Assembly: GCA_018648445.1 (NCBI GenBank)
Contig: JABGRG010000006.1
Location: 1-64,000, forward strand
Source: Rhodospirillales bacterium
GTDB taxonomy: Bacteria > Pseudomonadota > Alphaproteobacteria > Rhodospirillales_A > JACZKS01
Direction of reading: 5' to 3'
Length of the DNA: 64,000 nt
Below are positions 1 to 9,096 of this stretch, piece by piece. Both the position numbers and the translations under genes were made by a program. Numbering within the stretch: position 1 is the stretch's first letter; every line of letters starts with the position of its first letter. The notes below the pieces were generated by a model. It made no database searches and had not been told where the DNA came from. It saw only the letters and a program-made list of their open reading frames with translations.

Positions 1-199
1 CGGTGGATTTCCGCCCATTCGTGACGCGTGGCTGACCCGCGCCGTTGGATTGGGTAAGGAAATCGGCGTAAACCTTGCCTCCGCCGCCATAACCGGGATA
101 TTCGAAGGTCTGGACGAACAAGGCGCGTTGATCGTGTTGCGCAAAGACGGCGAACGGACCAAAATCACGGCGGGCGACGTCTTCTTCCCGACCGCGTAA
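1..199 (+). CDS. birA: Biotin--[acetyl-CoA-carboxylase] ligase, C-terminal part (partial)
   Basis: The window opens inside this gene, in the frame starting at base 2; about 65 C-terminal residues remain before the TAA at 197-199. The fragment reads through a [13 protein letters not shown] stretch and then [15 protein letters not shown] and AGDVFF. These are the end of the catalytic domain and the small SH3-like C-terminal domain of biotin protein ligases, which attach biotin to the carrier protein of acetyl-CoA carboxylase. The N-terminus and the ATP/biotin-binding GRGR loop lie outside the window. The position immediately before coaX and rnj is the usual alphaproteobacterial order, downstream of nuo genes. 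Confidence 0.85.
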   Translation, partial: GGFPPIRDAWLTRAVGLGKEIGVNLASAAITGIFEGLDEQGALIVLRKDGERTKITAGDVFFPTA

Positions 200-225
200 G
201 ATTCAGACTTCTTGGAGTTGACCAC

Positions 226-1020
226 ATGCTTCTCGCCATCGATTCGGGCAATACCAACATCGTCTTCGCCGTATTCGACGACGCGGGCAAGCTGCGCGGA
301 GAATGGCGCGCCGCGACCAACGTCAACCGAACCGCCGATGAACTTTGGGTCTGGCTGACCCATTTGATGCAGTTGGCCGAACTGAACCGCACCGATATCG
401 ACAAGGCCATCGTCGCTACTGTGGTTCCGGCAACGCTGTTCAACCTCAAAACCCTGTGCCGCAAGTACTTTGACGCCGACCCGCTAGTCATCGGCGAACC
501 GGACTGCGAACTGGGTATCGAAATTCTGCTGGATCACCCGGAGGAGGTCGGCGCCGACCGGCTGGTAAATGCGGTCGCGGCCCGTGAAATTTATGGAACG
601 CCGTTGATCGTGATTGACTTCGGCACGGCCACCACCTTCGACGTTATCGATCAGGGTGGAAATTACTGCGGCGGCGTTATTGCGCCGGGGGTCAACCTGT
701 CGTTGGAGGCCCTGCACCGGGCCGCCGCCAAACTTCCCCGCATTGCCGTGGCCCGGCCCGAAAAGGTCATCGGCAAATCCACCGTTCCGGCCATGCAATC
801 GGGAATTTTCTGGGGCTACCTAAGTATGATCGAGGGGCTGATCGGGCGCATCCGCAAGGAATTCCTTGAACAGAATGGCGCTGACGCCGAGATGGAAGTG
901 ATCGCCACCGGTGGCTTGGCCCCGCTTTTCGCTGACGCGTCACCTATGATCCGATGCGCCGATGTTGATTTGACAATCAAGGGCCTGCTCTCCATTGACG
1001 CCCGCAATATGAAATCATGA
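226..1020 (+). CDS. coaX: Type III pantothenate kinase
   Basis: This cytosolic enzyme phosphorylates pantothenate, the first step of coenzyme A synthesis; the CoaX type is not feedback-inhibited by CoA. The 264-residue protein has the ASKHA-fold phosphate motif DSGNT near residue 6, the GADR motif at 109-112 holding the likely catalytic Asp111, and a second phosphate loop DFGTATT at 131-137. Length is normal for the family. The stop is separated by one base from the RNase J start, so translation is probably coupled. The start ATG follows a purine-rich SD-like stretch (cttggagttg). Confidence 0.95.
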   Translation: MLLAIDSGNTNIVFAVFDDAGKLRGEWRAATNVNRTADELWVWLTHLMQLAELNRTDIDKAIVATVVPATLFNLKTLCRKYFDADPLVIGEPDCELGIEILLDHPEEVGADRLVNAVAAREIYGTPLIVIDFGTATTFDVIDQGGNYCGGVIAPGVNLSLEALHRAAAKLPRIAVARPEKVIGKSTVPAMQSGIFWGYLSMIEGLIGRIRKEFLEQNGADAEMEVIATGGLAPLFADASPMIRCADVDLTIKGLLSIDARNMKS

Positions 1021-1021
1021 G

Positions 1022-2683
1022 ATGACGAAAAAAAACGAAGACCTGGTATTCGTTCCGCTCGGCGGCACCGGCGAGATTGGAATGAACCTGAACCTCTACG
1101 GCTACGGCGAACCGGGCAAGCGGCAATGGTTGATGATCGATCTCGGCATTACCTTTGCCAACGGAAACACGCCGGGCGTCGATGTCATCCTGCCCGATCC
1201 GTCCTTTATCGAGGAACGGGTTGATCGTCTGGCGGGTTTGGTGCTGACCCACGCCCATGAAGACCACATCGGCGCGGTTCCCTATTTGTGGGACCGCCTG
1301 AGATGCCCGATTTACGGCACGCCCTTCACGCTGTCGGTCCTCCGGCGCAAGTTGCGTGAAGACGCGGGCGAATTCGCCTCCGAAGTGCCCATTCACGAGG
1401 TGCCGTTAAGCGGCCATTTCCAGATCGGACCCTTCGACCTTGAAATGGTGACGCTGACCCATTCCATCCCCGAACCCAACGCCATTGCGCTGCGCACACC
1501 CGTGGGCACAATTCTGCACACCGGCGACTGGAAACTGGACCCCGATCCCGTGATCGGAGCGGCGGCCGAAAAGGACGCTCTTCGAAAAATGGGCGATGAC
1601 GGCGTGCACGCCATCGTTTGCGATTCGACCAACGTGTTCGAGGAAAGTGAATCGGGCTCGGAAGCTGACCTTCTGGAAAGCCTGACCGAAGTTATCGGAC
1701 GATGCGAGAACCGTGTCGCGGTGGGGTGTTTCGCCAGCAACGTGGCGCGCCTTGAAACCATTTCCAAAGCCGCCGCCGCCAACGGGCGCAGCGCGGTTCT
1801 TGCTGGGCGCTCGCTTTGGCGCATGTATGAAGCGGCCCGCGAAAACGGTTATCTGAACGATATTCCGGCATTTCTCGACGAAAACGATGTGGCGCATCTG
1901 GCAAAAGAGCAGACGCTGATCATCTGCACCGGCAGTCAGGGCGAACCGCGCGCCGCTTTGTCGCGCATCGCCGACGGGTCGCATCCGCGCGTCCGTCTGG
2001 AACGCGAAGACACCGTAATTTTTTCGTCCCGCGTCATTCCGGGCAACGAAATTTCCATTGCGCGCATTCAAAACCTGCTGACCCGCAAGGGTGTTCGCAT
2101 CATCACCCAGGACGACAGTTTCGTTCACGTTTCTGGTCATCCGGCACGCGATGAGATGAAAACCATGTATGAACTGGTTCGCCCGACGATCAGTGTGCCG
2201 GTACACGGTGAATCCCGGCATCTGGCTGAACACGCGGAACTGGCGCGCGAATGCGGCGCCGGGCAAGTGGTTCTGATCGAAAACGGCGCTGTCGTCAGAC
2301 TGGGGCCGGGCGAAGCGCGCGTTATTGACGAAGCCCCGGTGGGGCGGCTGGCCATCGAAGGAAGCCGTCTGGTCCCCTTGGGCGGTCAGATCGTACGCAG
2401 CCGCGTCAAGGCGATGTATGCGGGCTCGGCCATGGTTACGGTGGTTCTGGACAGTGCGGGAAAACTGGTCGGCGATCCCCAGATTTCGCAGATCGGCGTG
2501 CTGGAGGAGGGCGAGGAAACGCCCCTTTCGGAAGTGCGTGCCGAAATTAGCCGGGCCGTCGCGAAACTGAGGGAAAATGACGACGAAGCGGCCAGTGAGG
2601 CCGTGCGCCTGGCAACACGTCGCACGTTCCGCAAAACCGTCGGCAAAAAACCGCTGACGCAGGTTCACGTCGTTCGTATCTAG
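1022..2683 (+). CDS. rnj: Ribonuclease J
   Basis: RNase J is a metallo-beta-lactamase/beta-CASP ribonuclease with 5'-3' exonuclease and endonuclease activity in mRNA decay and rRNA maturation. At 553 residues it is full length. The zinc signature THAHEDH lies at 76-82. Later conserved blocks include a phosphate-binding CTGSQGEP loop, the beta-CASP SGHPA motif and PVHGE. A C-terminal extension follows, ending in a basic tail. It sits one base after coaX and about 18 bases before the epimerase start, as in many alphaproteobacteria. A second beta-CASP protein of a different subfamily is encoded at 45095-46711. Confidence 0.95.
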   Translation: MTKKNEDLVFVPLGGTGEIGMNLNLYGYGEPGKRQWLMIDLGITFANGNTPGVDVILPDPSFIEERVDRLAGLVLTHAHEDHIGAVPYLWDRLRCPIYGTPFTLSVLRRKLREDAGEFASEVPIHEVPLSGHFQIGPFDLEMVTLTHSIPEPNAIALRTPVGTILHTGDWKLDPDPVIGAAAEKDALRKMGDDGVHAIVCDSTNVFEESESGSEADLLESLTEVIGRCENRVAVGCFASNVARLETISKAAAANGRSAVLAGRSLWRMYEAARENGYLNDIPAFLDENDVAHLAKEQTLIICTGSQGEPRAALSRIADGSHPRVRLEREDTVIFSSRVIPGNEISIARIQNLLTRKGVRIITQDDSFVHVSGHPARDEMKTMYELVRPTISVPVHGESRHLAEHAELARECGAGQVVLIENGAVVRLGPGEARVIDEAPVGRLAIEGSRLVPLGGQIVRSRVKAMYAGSAMVTVVLDSAGKLVGDPQISQIGVLEEGEETPLSEVRAEISRAVAKLRENDDEAASEAVRLATRRTFRKTVGKKPLTQVHVVRI

Positions 2684-2701
2684 GGAAATATGAGAAGGGT
2701 C

Positions 2702-3106
2702 ATGATCGGACGCCTCAACCACATCGCTATCGCGGTCCCCGATCTGGCGGCCGCCGCCGCGCTGTACCGGGACACCCTGGGAGCCGCCGTTTCGGAGGCC
2801 AGCGCCCTTGCAGAGCACGGCGTCACGGTGGTTTTTGTCGATCTTCCCAACACGCGTATCGAATTGCTGGAACCTTTGGGCGAAGCCTCGCCCATTGCCG
2901 GTTTCCTTGCCCGCAACCCGTCGGGCGGCGTTCATCATATCTGTTATGAGGTGGCCGATCTGGCCGCCGTGGTCGCGCGCCTAGAAGGGCAGGGCGCGCG
3001 GGTTTTGGGCGACGTTAAAACCGGCGCGCATGGCAATCCGGTCGCGTTTTTGCATCCCAAGGATTTCGCCGGTACGCTGATCGAGCTGGAAGAAGTGGGC
3101 CCATGA
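2702..3106 (+). CDS. mce: Methylmalonyl-CoA epimerase
   Basis: This VOC-fold enzyme interconverts (R)- and (S)-methylmalonyl-CoA between propionyl-CoA carboxylase and methylmalonyl-CoA mutase. With the start at 2702 the protein has 134 residues. Predicted metal ligands are His7 (NHIAIAV), a His of the HH pair at 78-79 and Glu128 in GTLIELE. An in-frame ATG at 2690 would add four residues, but the bases between the two ATGs (gagaagggtc) look like a ribosome-binding site for 2702, so that start is preferred. It overlaps the next gene by four bases. Confidence 0.92.
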   Translation: MIGRLNHIAIAVPDLAAAAALYRDTLGAAVSEASALAEHGVTVVFVDLPNTRIELLEPLGEASPIAGFLARNPSGGVHHICYEVADLAAVVARLEGQGARVLGDVKTGAHGNPVAFLHPKDFAGTLIELEEVGP

Positions 3107-3339
3107 CCTGGGTGACGGGTCTCGCCGTTTATGCGGTCACCTGGTGGCTGGTGATCTTCATGGTTTTGCCGTGGGGCAACCGACCCATCGACGCCGAAGA
3201 CATCGCCAAGGGCCACGCGCCCAGCGCGCCGAAAAAACCGCACATGCTGGTAAAAGCGGGAGCAACGACGGTGATTTCGGGCATTATCTGGGCCGTCGTC
3301 TATGTGGTCATGGAAACCGGTTGGATCGGATTTCGCTAA
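3103..3339 (+). CDS. DUF1467 family membrane protein
   Basis: A 78-residue inner-membrane protein with two hydrophobic segments: about residues 5-23, ending in the family's WWLVIFMVLPWG block, and about 53-72. A short polar loop with an IDAEDIAKGHAPSAPKKP-like stretch joins them. DUF1467 members are typical of alphaproteobacteria and usually lie between mce and proS; no function is established. The start overlaps the mce stop (ATGA), which implies co-translation. The usual proS neighbour is absent here and is replaced by tag. Confidence 0.85.
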   Translation: MTWVTGLAVYAVTWWLVIFMVLPWGNRPIDAEDIAKGHAPSAPKKPHMLVKAGATTVISGIIWAVVYVVMETGWIGFR

Positions 3340-3354
3340 AGGGATCAACAAGTT

Positions 3355-3891
3355 ATGCCATGGTATTGCGACACCGCACCGGGCCATCCGTTTCACGGCC
3401 CGTATCACGATGAAGAATACGGTTTTCCCCTGGAGGACGAGGCGGAACTGTTTGAACGCCTGTCGCTGGAAATCTTTCAGGCCGGGCTATCGTGGCTTTT
3501 GGTGCTGAAAAAGCGTGAAAACATGCGCGCAGCCTTTGACGGGTTCGATGTGGATACCGTGGCTGCCTACGCCGATGCCGAACAGCAACGGCTTTTGAAC
3601 GATGCGGGCATCATCCGCAATCGCTTGAAGATCGCGTCCATCATCGAGAACGCGCGGCGCATCCAGGGCCTGCGGGAAAGTCACGGCGGGTTCGCTGCCT
3701 GGATCGCGGCGCATCATCCGTTGGCGCTTGAGGATTGGGTCAAGCTGTTTCGCAAGACCTTCAAGTTCACCGGACCTGAGGTGGTCAACGAATTCCTCAT
3801 GAGCATTGGCTATCTGCCGGGAAGCCATGCCGAGGATTGTCCCGTCTTAGCTAAAATCATCGTAAAAAATCCGCCGTGGATGAAACCCTGA
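3355..3891 (+). CDS. tag: DNA-3-methyladenine glycosylase I
   Basis: This base-excision repair enzyme removes 3-methyladenine from alkylated DNA. The 178-residue protein keeps the zinc-binding residues that pin the termini of Tag: Cys5, His18 (in YHDEEYG), His158 and Cys162 (HAEDC). It also has the LEIFQAGLSW motif with Glu39 at the position of the E. coli functional glutamate, followed by LKKRENMR. The end overlaps the upstream candidate start of the MFS gene, so the two may be co-expressed. Confidence 0.92.
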   Translation: MPWYCDTAPGHPFHGPYHDEEYGFPLEDEAELFERLSLEIFQAGLSWLLVLKKRENMRAAFDGFDVDTVAAYADAEQQRLLNDAGIIRNRLKIASIIENARRIQGLRESHGGFAAWIAAHHPLALEDWVKLFRKTFKFTGPEVVNEFLMSIGYLPGSHAEDCPVLAKIIVKNPPWMKP

Positions 3892-3917
3892 CGCCATCGA
3901 AGAAAAAGAAAGATCGT

Positions 3918-5096
3918 ATGTCCGTTCTCTCAGCCAGACTTTCCATCGGGTTCTCGTGGATCGCCCACAGTTTTTCGCATCTGTGTGGCCCGATTTTCTA
4001 CGTGGCGGTTTTGGCCATGGGGCCGGAACTGGGCCTTTCCTACGGCGATGCCGTGGCGTTGATTCTAGTGGGCAACATTCTGCTGGGCGTGGCCGCCCCC
4101 TTTGCCGGATGGCTGGGCGACCGCTGGAGCGCGGTGGGTATGATCGGCCTGTTCTTCCTGGGGACCGGCGGCGGTATGGTCATGACCGGTCTGGCCGAAG
4201 GCCCCTTTATGATCGCCTTTTGGCTGGCGGTTACCGGTCTTTTCGCCTCGATCTATCATCCGGTCGGCATGGCGTGGCTGGTGCGAAATGCGGTCAACCG
4301 GGGAACAGCGCTGGGCCTGAACGGCATGTTTGGCGGGTTCGGCCCTTCGGCGGCGGCCCTGATGTCCGGCGCGTTGATCGACGGATTCGGCTGGCGCGCG
4401 GCATTTATTGTTCCGGGGACGGTCATCGTCGTTACCGGCGTGATTTTCTACTATCTGGTCGCGCGCGGTACGATTGTCGAAAGCAAGGGCGACATGCGCG
4501 CCGATCCCCCGGCCTCGCGCAGCGACACCATCCGCGTCATGGGCGTTTTGGCCCTGACCATGATTTGCAACGGCTTGATTTATCAGGCAACGCAGGCGGG
4601 CCTGCCCAAGCTGTTTTCCATTCGCGTAACTGATTTCGCCGACCACGGCGCGTTCGCCATCTCGGCGTTGGTTGCTATCGTTTACGCGGTCGCCGGGGTA
4701 ATGCAGATTTTTGCCGGTTGGCTGGCCGACCGTTTTCCGTTGAAAACAGTCTATCAACTGAGCTTCGTCTGTCAGGCTCTGCTTTTGTTCCCGGCGGCCT
4801 ATTTCAGCGGAGCGCCAATGGTGATCATCGGTATTCTGATGGTCACGGCCAATTCAGGAACCCTGCCAGCCGAGAATTGTCTGGTCGCGCGCTACGCACC
4901 GCCCAATCGCCGGGGATTGGCCTATGGCCTCAAATTCGTCATCGCATTGGGGCTGAGCGGTTTCGGCGTCAAGCTGGAAGGCATGATCTTTGACGCCACC
5001 GGCGGCTTTTTCTGGCTTTTCGTGCTTCTTTCAGCGCTCGCCGCTGCCGCTTCCGCCATTGCATTTTTCCTTCCCGACGATCGTGCGGTATCATAA
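3918..5096 (+). CDS. MFS transporter, fosmidomycin-resistance (Fsr)-like
   Basis: A 12-TM major facilitator. The first helices carry a SHLCGPIFYV-like segment, and the loop-2 motif reads GWLGDRWSAVG (a G-x-L-x-D-R variant); a second GWLADRF copy lies in the C-terminal half. The overall pattern resembles the Fsr/sugar-efflux branch of MFS drug or metabolite exporters, but the substrate cannot be read from sequence. The start at 3918 (392 residues) is preferred because the 42 bases before it encode a polar lysine-rich stretch and place an AAGAAAG-type SD in front of ATG. An upstream in-frame ATG at 3876 overlaps tag and remains possible. Confidence 0.8.
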   Translation: MSVLSARLSIGFSWIAHSFSHLCGPIFYVAVLAMGPELGLSYGDAVALILVGNILLGVAAPFAGWLGDRWSAVGMIGLFFLGTGGGMVMTGLAEGPFMIAFWLAVTGLFASIYHPVGMAWLVRNAVNRGTALGLNGMFGGFGPSAAALMSGALIDGFGWRAAFIVPGTVIVVTGVIFYYLVARGTIVESKGDMRADPPASRSDTIRVMGVLALTMICNGLIYQATQAGLPKLFSIRVTDFADHGAFAISALVAIVYAVAGVMQIFAGWLADRFPLKTVYQLSFVCQALLLFPAAYFSGAPMVIIGILMVTANSGTLPAENCLVARYAPPNRRGLAYGLKFVIALGLSGFGVKLEGMIFDATGGFFWLFVLLSALAAAASAIAFFLPDDRAVS

Positions 5097-5137
5097 TACC
5101 TTGTATTTAACTCACGGTTATTTAACAACTTTTTGCG

Positions 5138-5165
5138 TTGACATCGCGAAAAGAAGTGGCATAAT
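5138..5165 (+). promoter_or_regulatory. Sigma-70 promoter of rplM-rpsI
   Basis: TTGACA at 5138-5143 and CATAAT at 5160-5165 are separated by 16 bases. This gives a near-consensus housekeeping promoter in an A+T-rich stretch just after the MFS gene. The predicted transcript would begin around 5172 and carry a leader of about 60 bases before the rplM ATG. Confidence 0.75.
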
Positions 5166-5175
5166 CCGCGCCCCA

Positions 5176-5196
5176 CGGCCCGGAGGAACCGGGCCG
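5176..5196 (+). promoter_or_regulatory. Hairpin in the rplM 5' leader (possible ribosomal-protein autoregulatory site)
   Basis: CGGCCCGG (5176-5183) and CCGGGCCG (5189-5196) form a perfect 8-bp G/C stem closed by the loop AGGAA. It lies between the promoter and the rplM start and has no following U-run, so it is not an obvious terminator. L13-controlled rplM leaders are known in other bacteria. That this hairpin serves the same role is inference. Confidence 0.5.
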
Positions 5197-5231
5197 CGTG
5201 TTTGTGTTCACCACAGATTCGAAAGAATATG

Positions 5232-5696
5232 ATGAAAACCTATTCGGCGAAGCCGTCCGACGTCGAGCGCAAATGGTTGATCATCGACGCCGAGGATATC
5301 GTCCTCGGGCGTCTGGCCTCCATTATCTCCATGCGCCTGCGCGGCAAACATAAACCCATGTACACCCCGCACATTGATTGCGGCGACAACATCATCGTCG
5401 TCAATGCCGAGAAGGTCAAACTGACCGGCAAGAAGCTGACCGACAAGATCTATTACCGGCACACCGGTTATCCTGGCGGCATCAGGCAGAAGACGGCAGG
5501 ACAGGCCCTGGCCAGTTCGCGGCCCGAATTCGTCATCAAGAAGGCGGTCGAACGCATGGTTACGCGCTCGCCACTTGGCCGCCGCCAGATGCGTAAGCTG
5601 TTCGTTTACGCCGGTCCGGAACATCCCCATGCCGCCCAGCAGCCCGTTACGCTGGACGTGGCCGCGATGAACCCGAAGAACAAGAGGAGCGCGTAG
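5232..5696 (+). CDS. rplM: 50S ribosomal protein L13
   Basis: L13 is an early-assembly protein of the large subunit. From ATG 5232 the protein has 154 residues and begins MKTYSAKP, the usual alphaproteobacterial start. Conserved blocks are [42 protein letters not shown] and [14 protein letters not shown] second ATG directly upstream at 5229 would only add one Met. The gene has its own strong promoter and is followed after two bases by rpsI; rplM-rpsI is a near-universal operon. Confidence 0.97.
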   Translation: MKTYSAKPSDVERKWLIIDAEDIVLGRLASIISMRLRGKHKPMYTPHIDCGDNIIVVNAEKVKLTGKKLTDKIYYRHTGYPGGIRQKTAGQALASSRPEFVIKKAVERMVTRSPLGRRQMRKLFVYAGPEHPHAAQQPVTLDVAAMNPKNKRSA

Positions 5697-5698
5697 GC

Positions 5699-6229
5699 AT
5701 GGCCGAAGACGTCAAGACCCTTGAAGACCTGAAAGAAATGATGGAAGGCGGCGGCGCCGCAGCCGCAGCCGGCACATTGGCCTCGACCGAAACCCCGGTC
5801 GCTGCCGAACCGGAAGCTCTTCCCGAACCCAAGATCGACGAGCAGGGCCGCGCCTATGCCACCGGCAAGCGCAAAAACGCCATCGCACGCGTTTGGATCA
5901 AGCCGGGCTCCGGCAAGATCTCGGTCAACGGCCGCGATCTGGAAACCTTCTTTGCACGCCCCGTCCTGCGCATGATCATCAACCAGCCGTTCGAAGTCGC
6001 CGAACGAACCGGACAGTACGACGTGTTCTGCACGGTTTCCGGTGGTGGTCTCTCGGGACAGGCCGGCGCCGTGCGCCACGGCATCAGCAAGGCCCTGACC
6101 TACTTCGAGCCCGCCCTGCGCGGCGCGCTCAAGAAAGTCGGCTTCCTGACCCGTGATTCGCGCGTCGTGGAACGCAAGAAATACGGCCGCCGCAAAGCCC
6201 GCCGCAGCTTCCAGTTCTCGAAGCGCTAA
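5699..6229 (+). CDS. rpsI: 30S ribosomal protein S9
   Basis: S9 lies in the small-subunit head, with its C-terminal tail reaching the P-site tRNA. The 176-residue product has an acidic, alanine-rich N-terminal extension of about 45 residues, common in alphaproteobacteria. The core follows with [28 protein letters not shown] and [17 protein letters not shown], ending in the expected FSKR. An AGGAG sequence overlapping the rplM stop serves as ribosome-binding site. A terminator follows 22 bases after the stop. Confidence 0.97.
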   Translation: MAEDVKTLEDLKEMMEGGGAAAAAGTLASTETPVAAEPEALPEPKIDEQGRAYATGKRKNAIARVWIKPGSGKISVNGRDLETFFARPVLRMIINQPFEVAERTGQYDVFCTVSGGGLSGQAGAVRHGISKALTYFEPALRGALKKVGFLTRDSRVVERKKYGRRKARRSFQFSKR

Positions 6230-6251
6230 GCTTTACGGACATACTCACGAA

Positions 6252-6279
6252 AAGGGCGCTTCCTTGTGGAAGCGCCCTT
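6252..6279 (+). terminator. Rho-independent terminator after rpsI
   Basis: AAGGGCGCTTCC and GGAAGCGCCCTT form a perfect 12-bp stem with a TTGT loop, followed by ATTCT. The A-rich 5' flank means it could also act on minus-strand transcripts, such as readthrough from gcl, although gcl ends 45 bases away. Confidence 0.85.
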
Positions 6280-6323
6280 ATTCTATGCGGAACCAACTCC
6301 GCCGGATCGCGTTGCCGATCCGC

Positions 6324-8120
6324 CTATTCGTTTTCGTGATAATCTATTCCGATTGCCGTCGGCACGTCGGACAAGTCCTTCGCTGCCAGGTCTTCGAACT
6401 CGGTCACGCCGTCAATCTCGGCGCCCATGGCAATGTTGGTCACGCGTTCGCAGATCATCTCGATCACGACAGGAACCTGGAACTCTTTCATCAGTTCCTT
6501 CGCTTCGGCAATGGCTTCGCCGATCTTGTCCGGATCGCTGACGCGGATGGCCTTAACCCCCAGGCCCCTGGCGACGGACTGGAAGTCCACGCCGTAACCT
6601 TCAACTTCCGGCGCATTGATGTTCTCGAACGATAACTGCACGCAGAAGTCCATATCGAACGCGCGCTGTGATTGACGGATCAGTCCCAGATAGGCGTTGT
6701 TCAATAGAATGTGGATGTAAGGCAGTTTGAATTGAGCCCCGACGGCAAGTTCCTCGATCAGAAACTGAAGGTCGTAGTCGCCCGAAATGGCAACGATATT
6801 CGCGTCCGGATCGGCAACGCGCGCGCCCAGCGCCGCGGGCAAGGTCCAGCCCAAGGGTCCGGCCTGACCACAGTTGAGCCAATGGCGCGGGTGATAGACG
6901 TGCAGGAACTGTGCTGCCGCGATCTGCGATAGGCCGATGGTGGTGACATAGCGGGTGTCACGGCCAAATGCCTTGTTCATTTCCTGGAACACGCGCTGCG
7001 GCTTGATCGGCGTATCCGGGAAGTCTGTGCGGCGGAGCATTTCGCTGTCAGTCTTACGCTTCTGGCATTCCTCGACCCAGGCGCCGAAATCGGTGAGTTT
7101 GCCCTCGGCCTTCCAGACCTTGGCGGTATCGACAAGCATCTGCAACGCAATCTTGGCGTCCGAAACGATGCCGTAGTCGGGCATGAACACGCGGCCAAGC
7201 TGGGTCGGCTCGATGTCGATATGCACGAATTTACGGCCCGCGGTGTACTTGTCGACAGATCCGGTGTGGCGATTGGCCCAACGGTTGCCGATGCCGTACA
7301 CGAAATCGGAAGCCATCATGTTGGCGTTGCCGTAGCGGTTGCTGATCTGCAGACCAACCTGACCAGCGGTCAGCGGGTGATCGTCCGGAATATTGCCCCA
7401 GCCCATCAGGGTGGGAACCACCGGAACACCGACGATTTCGGCGAATTCAACCAGAAGGTCCGAAGCGTCGGCGTTGATGATGCCGCCACCGGCGACGATC
7501 AACGGGCGTTCGGATTCCATCAGCATCGTCAGGGATTTTTCGATCTGCGCCTGGCTGGCAGCGGTCTTGTAAACCGGCAGCGGCTCGTAGGTCTCGTAAT
7601 CGAACTCGATCTCGGCAACCTGAACATCGAAGGGCAGGTCGATCAGAACCGGGCCCGGACGGCTCGAACGCATCAGGTGACAGGCCTGCTGGAACACCCG
7701 CGGAACCTGAGCGGGCTCAAGCACGGTGGTGGCCCATTTGGTAACCGGAGCCGCGATTGAGGCGATGTCGACTCCCTGGAAATCCTCTTTGTGCATACGG
7801 GCGCGCGGCGCCTGACCGGTGATGCACAAAATTGGTATAGAATCGGCCGATGCCGAATACAGCCCGGTGATCATGTCCGTGCCCGCGGGCCCGGAAGTGC
7901 CGATACACACGCCAATATTGCCTGCGACTGCCCGCGTATAGCCTTCGGCCATATGCGAGGCGCTTTCAACATGGCGCGCCAGAATGTGTTTGATTGTCTG
8001 CCGATCTTTCATGGCGGCATAGAAAGGATTGATTGCAGCACCCGGCACGCCGAAGGCCTGATCGAGGCCTTCCATCTCAAGCACCCGCACTGCTGCTTCA
8101 GCTGCTGTCATTCTGGCCAT
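6324..8120 (-). CDS. gcl: Glyoxylate carboligase (tartronate-semialdehyde synthase)
   Basis: This ThDP/FAD enzyme condenses two glyoxylates to tartronate semialdehyde and CO2 in the glycerate pathway. The 598-residue protein matches Gcl closely: [60 protein letters not shown], and the C-terminal [20 protein letters not shown] with [13 protein letters not shown]. Residue 51 is Val, the hallmark of Gcl where other ThDP enzymes carry a catalytic Glu. The usual partners hyi and glxR are not in this window, and the gene stands alone with a long upstream region holding imperfect palindromes. Confidence 0.96.
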   Translation of the reverse strand: MARMTAAEAAVRVLEMEGLDQAFGVPGAAINPFYAAMKDRQTIKHILARHVESASHMAEGYTRAVAGNIGVCIGTSGPAGTDMITGLYSASADSIPILCITGQAPRARMHKEDFQGVDIASIAAPVTKWATTVLEPAQVPRVFQQACHLMRSSRPGPVLIDLPFDVQVAEIEFDYETYEPLPVYKTAASQAQIEKSLTMLMESERPLIVAGGGIINADASDLLVEFAEIVGVPVVPTLMGWGNIPDDHPLTAGQVGLQISNRYGNANMMASDFVYGIGNRWANRHTGSVDKYTAGRKFVHIDIEPTQLGRVFMPDYGIVSDAKIALQMLVDTAKVWKAEGKLTDFGAWVEECQKRKTDSEMLRRTDFPDTPIKPQRVFQEMNKAFGRDTRYVTTIGLSQIAAAQFLHVYHPRHWLNCGQAGPLGWTLPAALGARVADPDANIVAISGDYDLQFLIEELAVGAQFKLPYIHILLNNAYLGLIRQSQRAFDMDFCVQLSFENINAPEVEGYGVDFQSVARGLGVKAIRVSDPDKIGEAIAEAKELMKEFQVPVVIEMICERVTNIAMGAEIDGVTEFEDLAAKDLSDVPTAIGIDYHENE

Positions 8121-8434
8121 GGGTCAATTTCCATCTAACTGTTGAAATAATGGAACGGCGTATAATAGGGTCCATGCGAGTTAGCGAGCTTTTTGAAAAA
8201 CAATTTCACAATGTGGAAACGGCATTTTGAAGATTTATGGCGTTCCCGCCGCCCACAAGAGGCGTCCGCAATCCCGGCATTTCTTCAATTTCAACCCTAG
8301 GCATTGTACACCAGTTGGGCTTCGATTTCGCGCTTTTGGGGCGCCTCGTCAGCGGCCCTTTTGTTTTTCGGAAACGGGAAAATTTGGCTATATTTCAGCT
8401 TGATTTGATGATTACCCCAGGAAGGATCCGCTGA
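8121..8434. promoter_or_regulatory. Divergent intergenic region between gcl and the histidine phosphatase gene
   Basis: This 314-base gap has no convincing gene. It holds an imperfect palindrome GTTGAAATAATGGAAC (8141-8156), about 20 bases upstream of the gcl start, and TTTCACAATGTGGAAA (8204-8219) with a perfect CACAATGTG core at 8207-8215. Gcl genes are often controlled by IclR/AllR-type repressors that bind GGAA/TTCC-flanked palindromes, so these are candidate operators. A TATAAT/ATTATA string at about 8161-8166 may belong to a promoter in either direction. The plus-strand SD caggaagg precedes the gene at 8435. Confidence 0.35.
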
Positions 8435-8986
8435 ATGATCGAAGACGTCAAGATCACCTACTTTGTACACGGCACAACGACCGATAACGAAAAAGACATC
8501 TCATCCGGCTGGTCGGATGTCGAACTTTCGGAGCTCGGAATTCAGCAGTCCAAAGACCTCGGAAAAACCTTGGCGGGCAAGCATTTCGACGTCGTCTTTT
8601 GTTCCGATTTAAAACGCGCTGTCGATTCCGTGCACCATACGTGGGGCGGAAAGTTCCCGGTGATCCAGGATGCGCGCCTGCGCGAATGCAATTACGGCGA
8701 CTTTAACGCGAAAGCATCCGAATTCGTCGAGCCTTTGCAGGAGCAATCCATCGCCCGACCCATGCCCAACGGCGAAAGCTATGAGATGGTCAAAACCCGC
8801 ATGGCGAATTTCCTCGCCGATCTAAAGAAGACACATGAAGGAAAAGTCATCGCCATCGTTGCTCACAAAGCCCCCCAACTCGCCCTCGACGTGCTTCTGA
8901 AAGGCAAAACGTGGGAACAAGCCTTCGCCGACGACTGGCGCAAGACGAAGTCCTGGCAACCGGGCTGGGAATACGTCGCGAAATAG
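8435..8986 (+). CDS. Histidine phosphatase family protein
   Basis: A 183-residue phosphoglycerate-mutase-like protein. The phospho-accepting His is His12 in FVHGTTTDNE, so the usual RHG triad reads VHG and the first phosphate-binding Arg is missing. Other elements are present: GWSDVELSELG, a CSDLKRA segment with the second Arg, an LRECNYGDF acid motif, and VAHKAP with the second His. Substrate unknown. The HGTTTDNE variant looks like a recognisable subfamily rather than a random defect. It is preceded by a good SD and not obviously co-transcribed with a neighbour. Confidence 0.8.
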   Translation: MIEDVKITYFVHGTTTDNEKDISSGWSDVELSELGIQQSKDLGKTLAGKHFDVVFCSDLKRAVDSVHHTWGGKFPVIQDARLRECNYGDFNAKASEFVEPLQEQSIARPMPNGESYEMVKTRMANFLADLKKTHEGKVIAIVAHKAPQLALDVLLKGKTWEQAFADDWRKTKSWQPGWEYVAK

Positions 8987-9096
8987 CGCAGACGACACCA
9001 ATTCCGCAAGAAACGGATGGAAGCGCCCCCGCGAAGGGGGGCAGATTGGGTGTTCCCAACCATCGGGAAGGATGAAATTTTGAGGAACAACTGCTG

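Noticed and set aside
1406..2938. 510-codon open frame on the minus strand
   Set aside because: It is the complement of RNase J and the epimerase, lacks any motif and shows His/Gln/Arg-rich composition typical of antisense frames in G+C-rich genes.
8237..8434. 65-codon frame between gcl and the histidine phosphatase
   Set aside because: No ribosome-binding site, no domain, and it ends exactly where the next gene starts; treated as non-coding.
9022..9042. GCCCCC/GGGGGGC hairpin between the histidine phosphatase and EamA genes
   Set aside because: Only six to seven pairs and no U-run; too weak to call a terminator.
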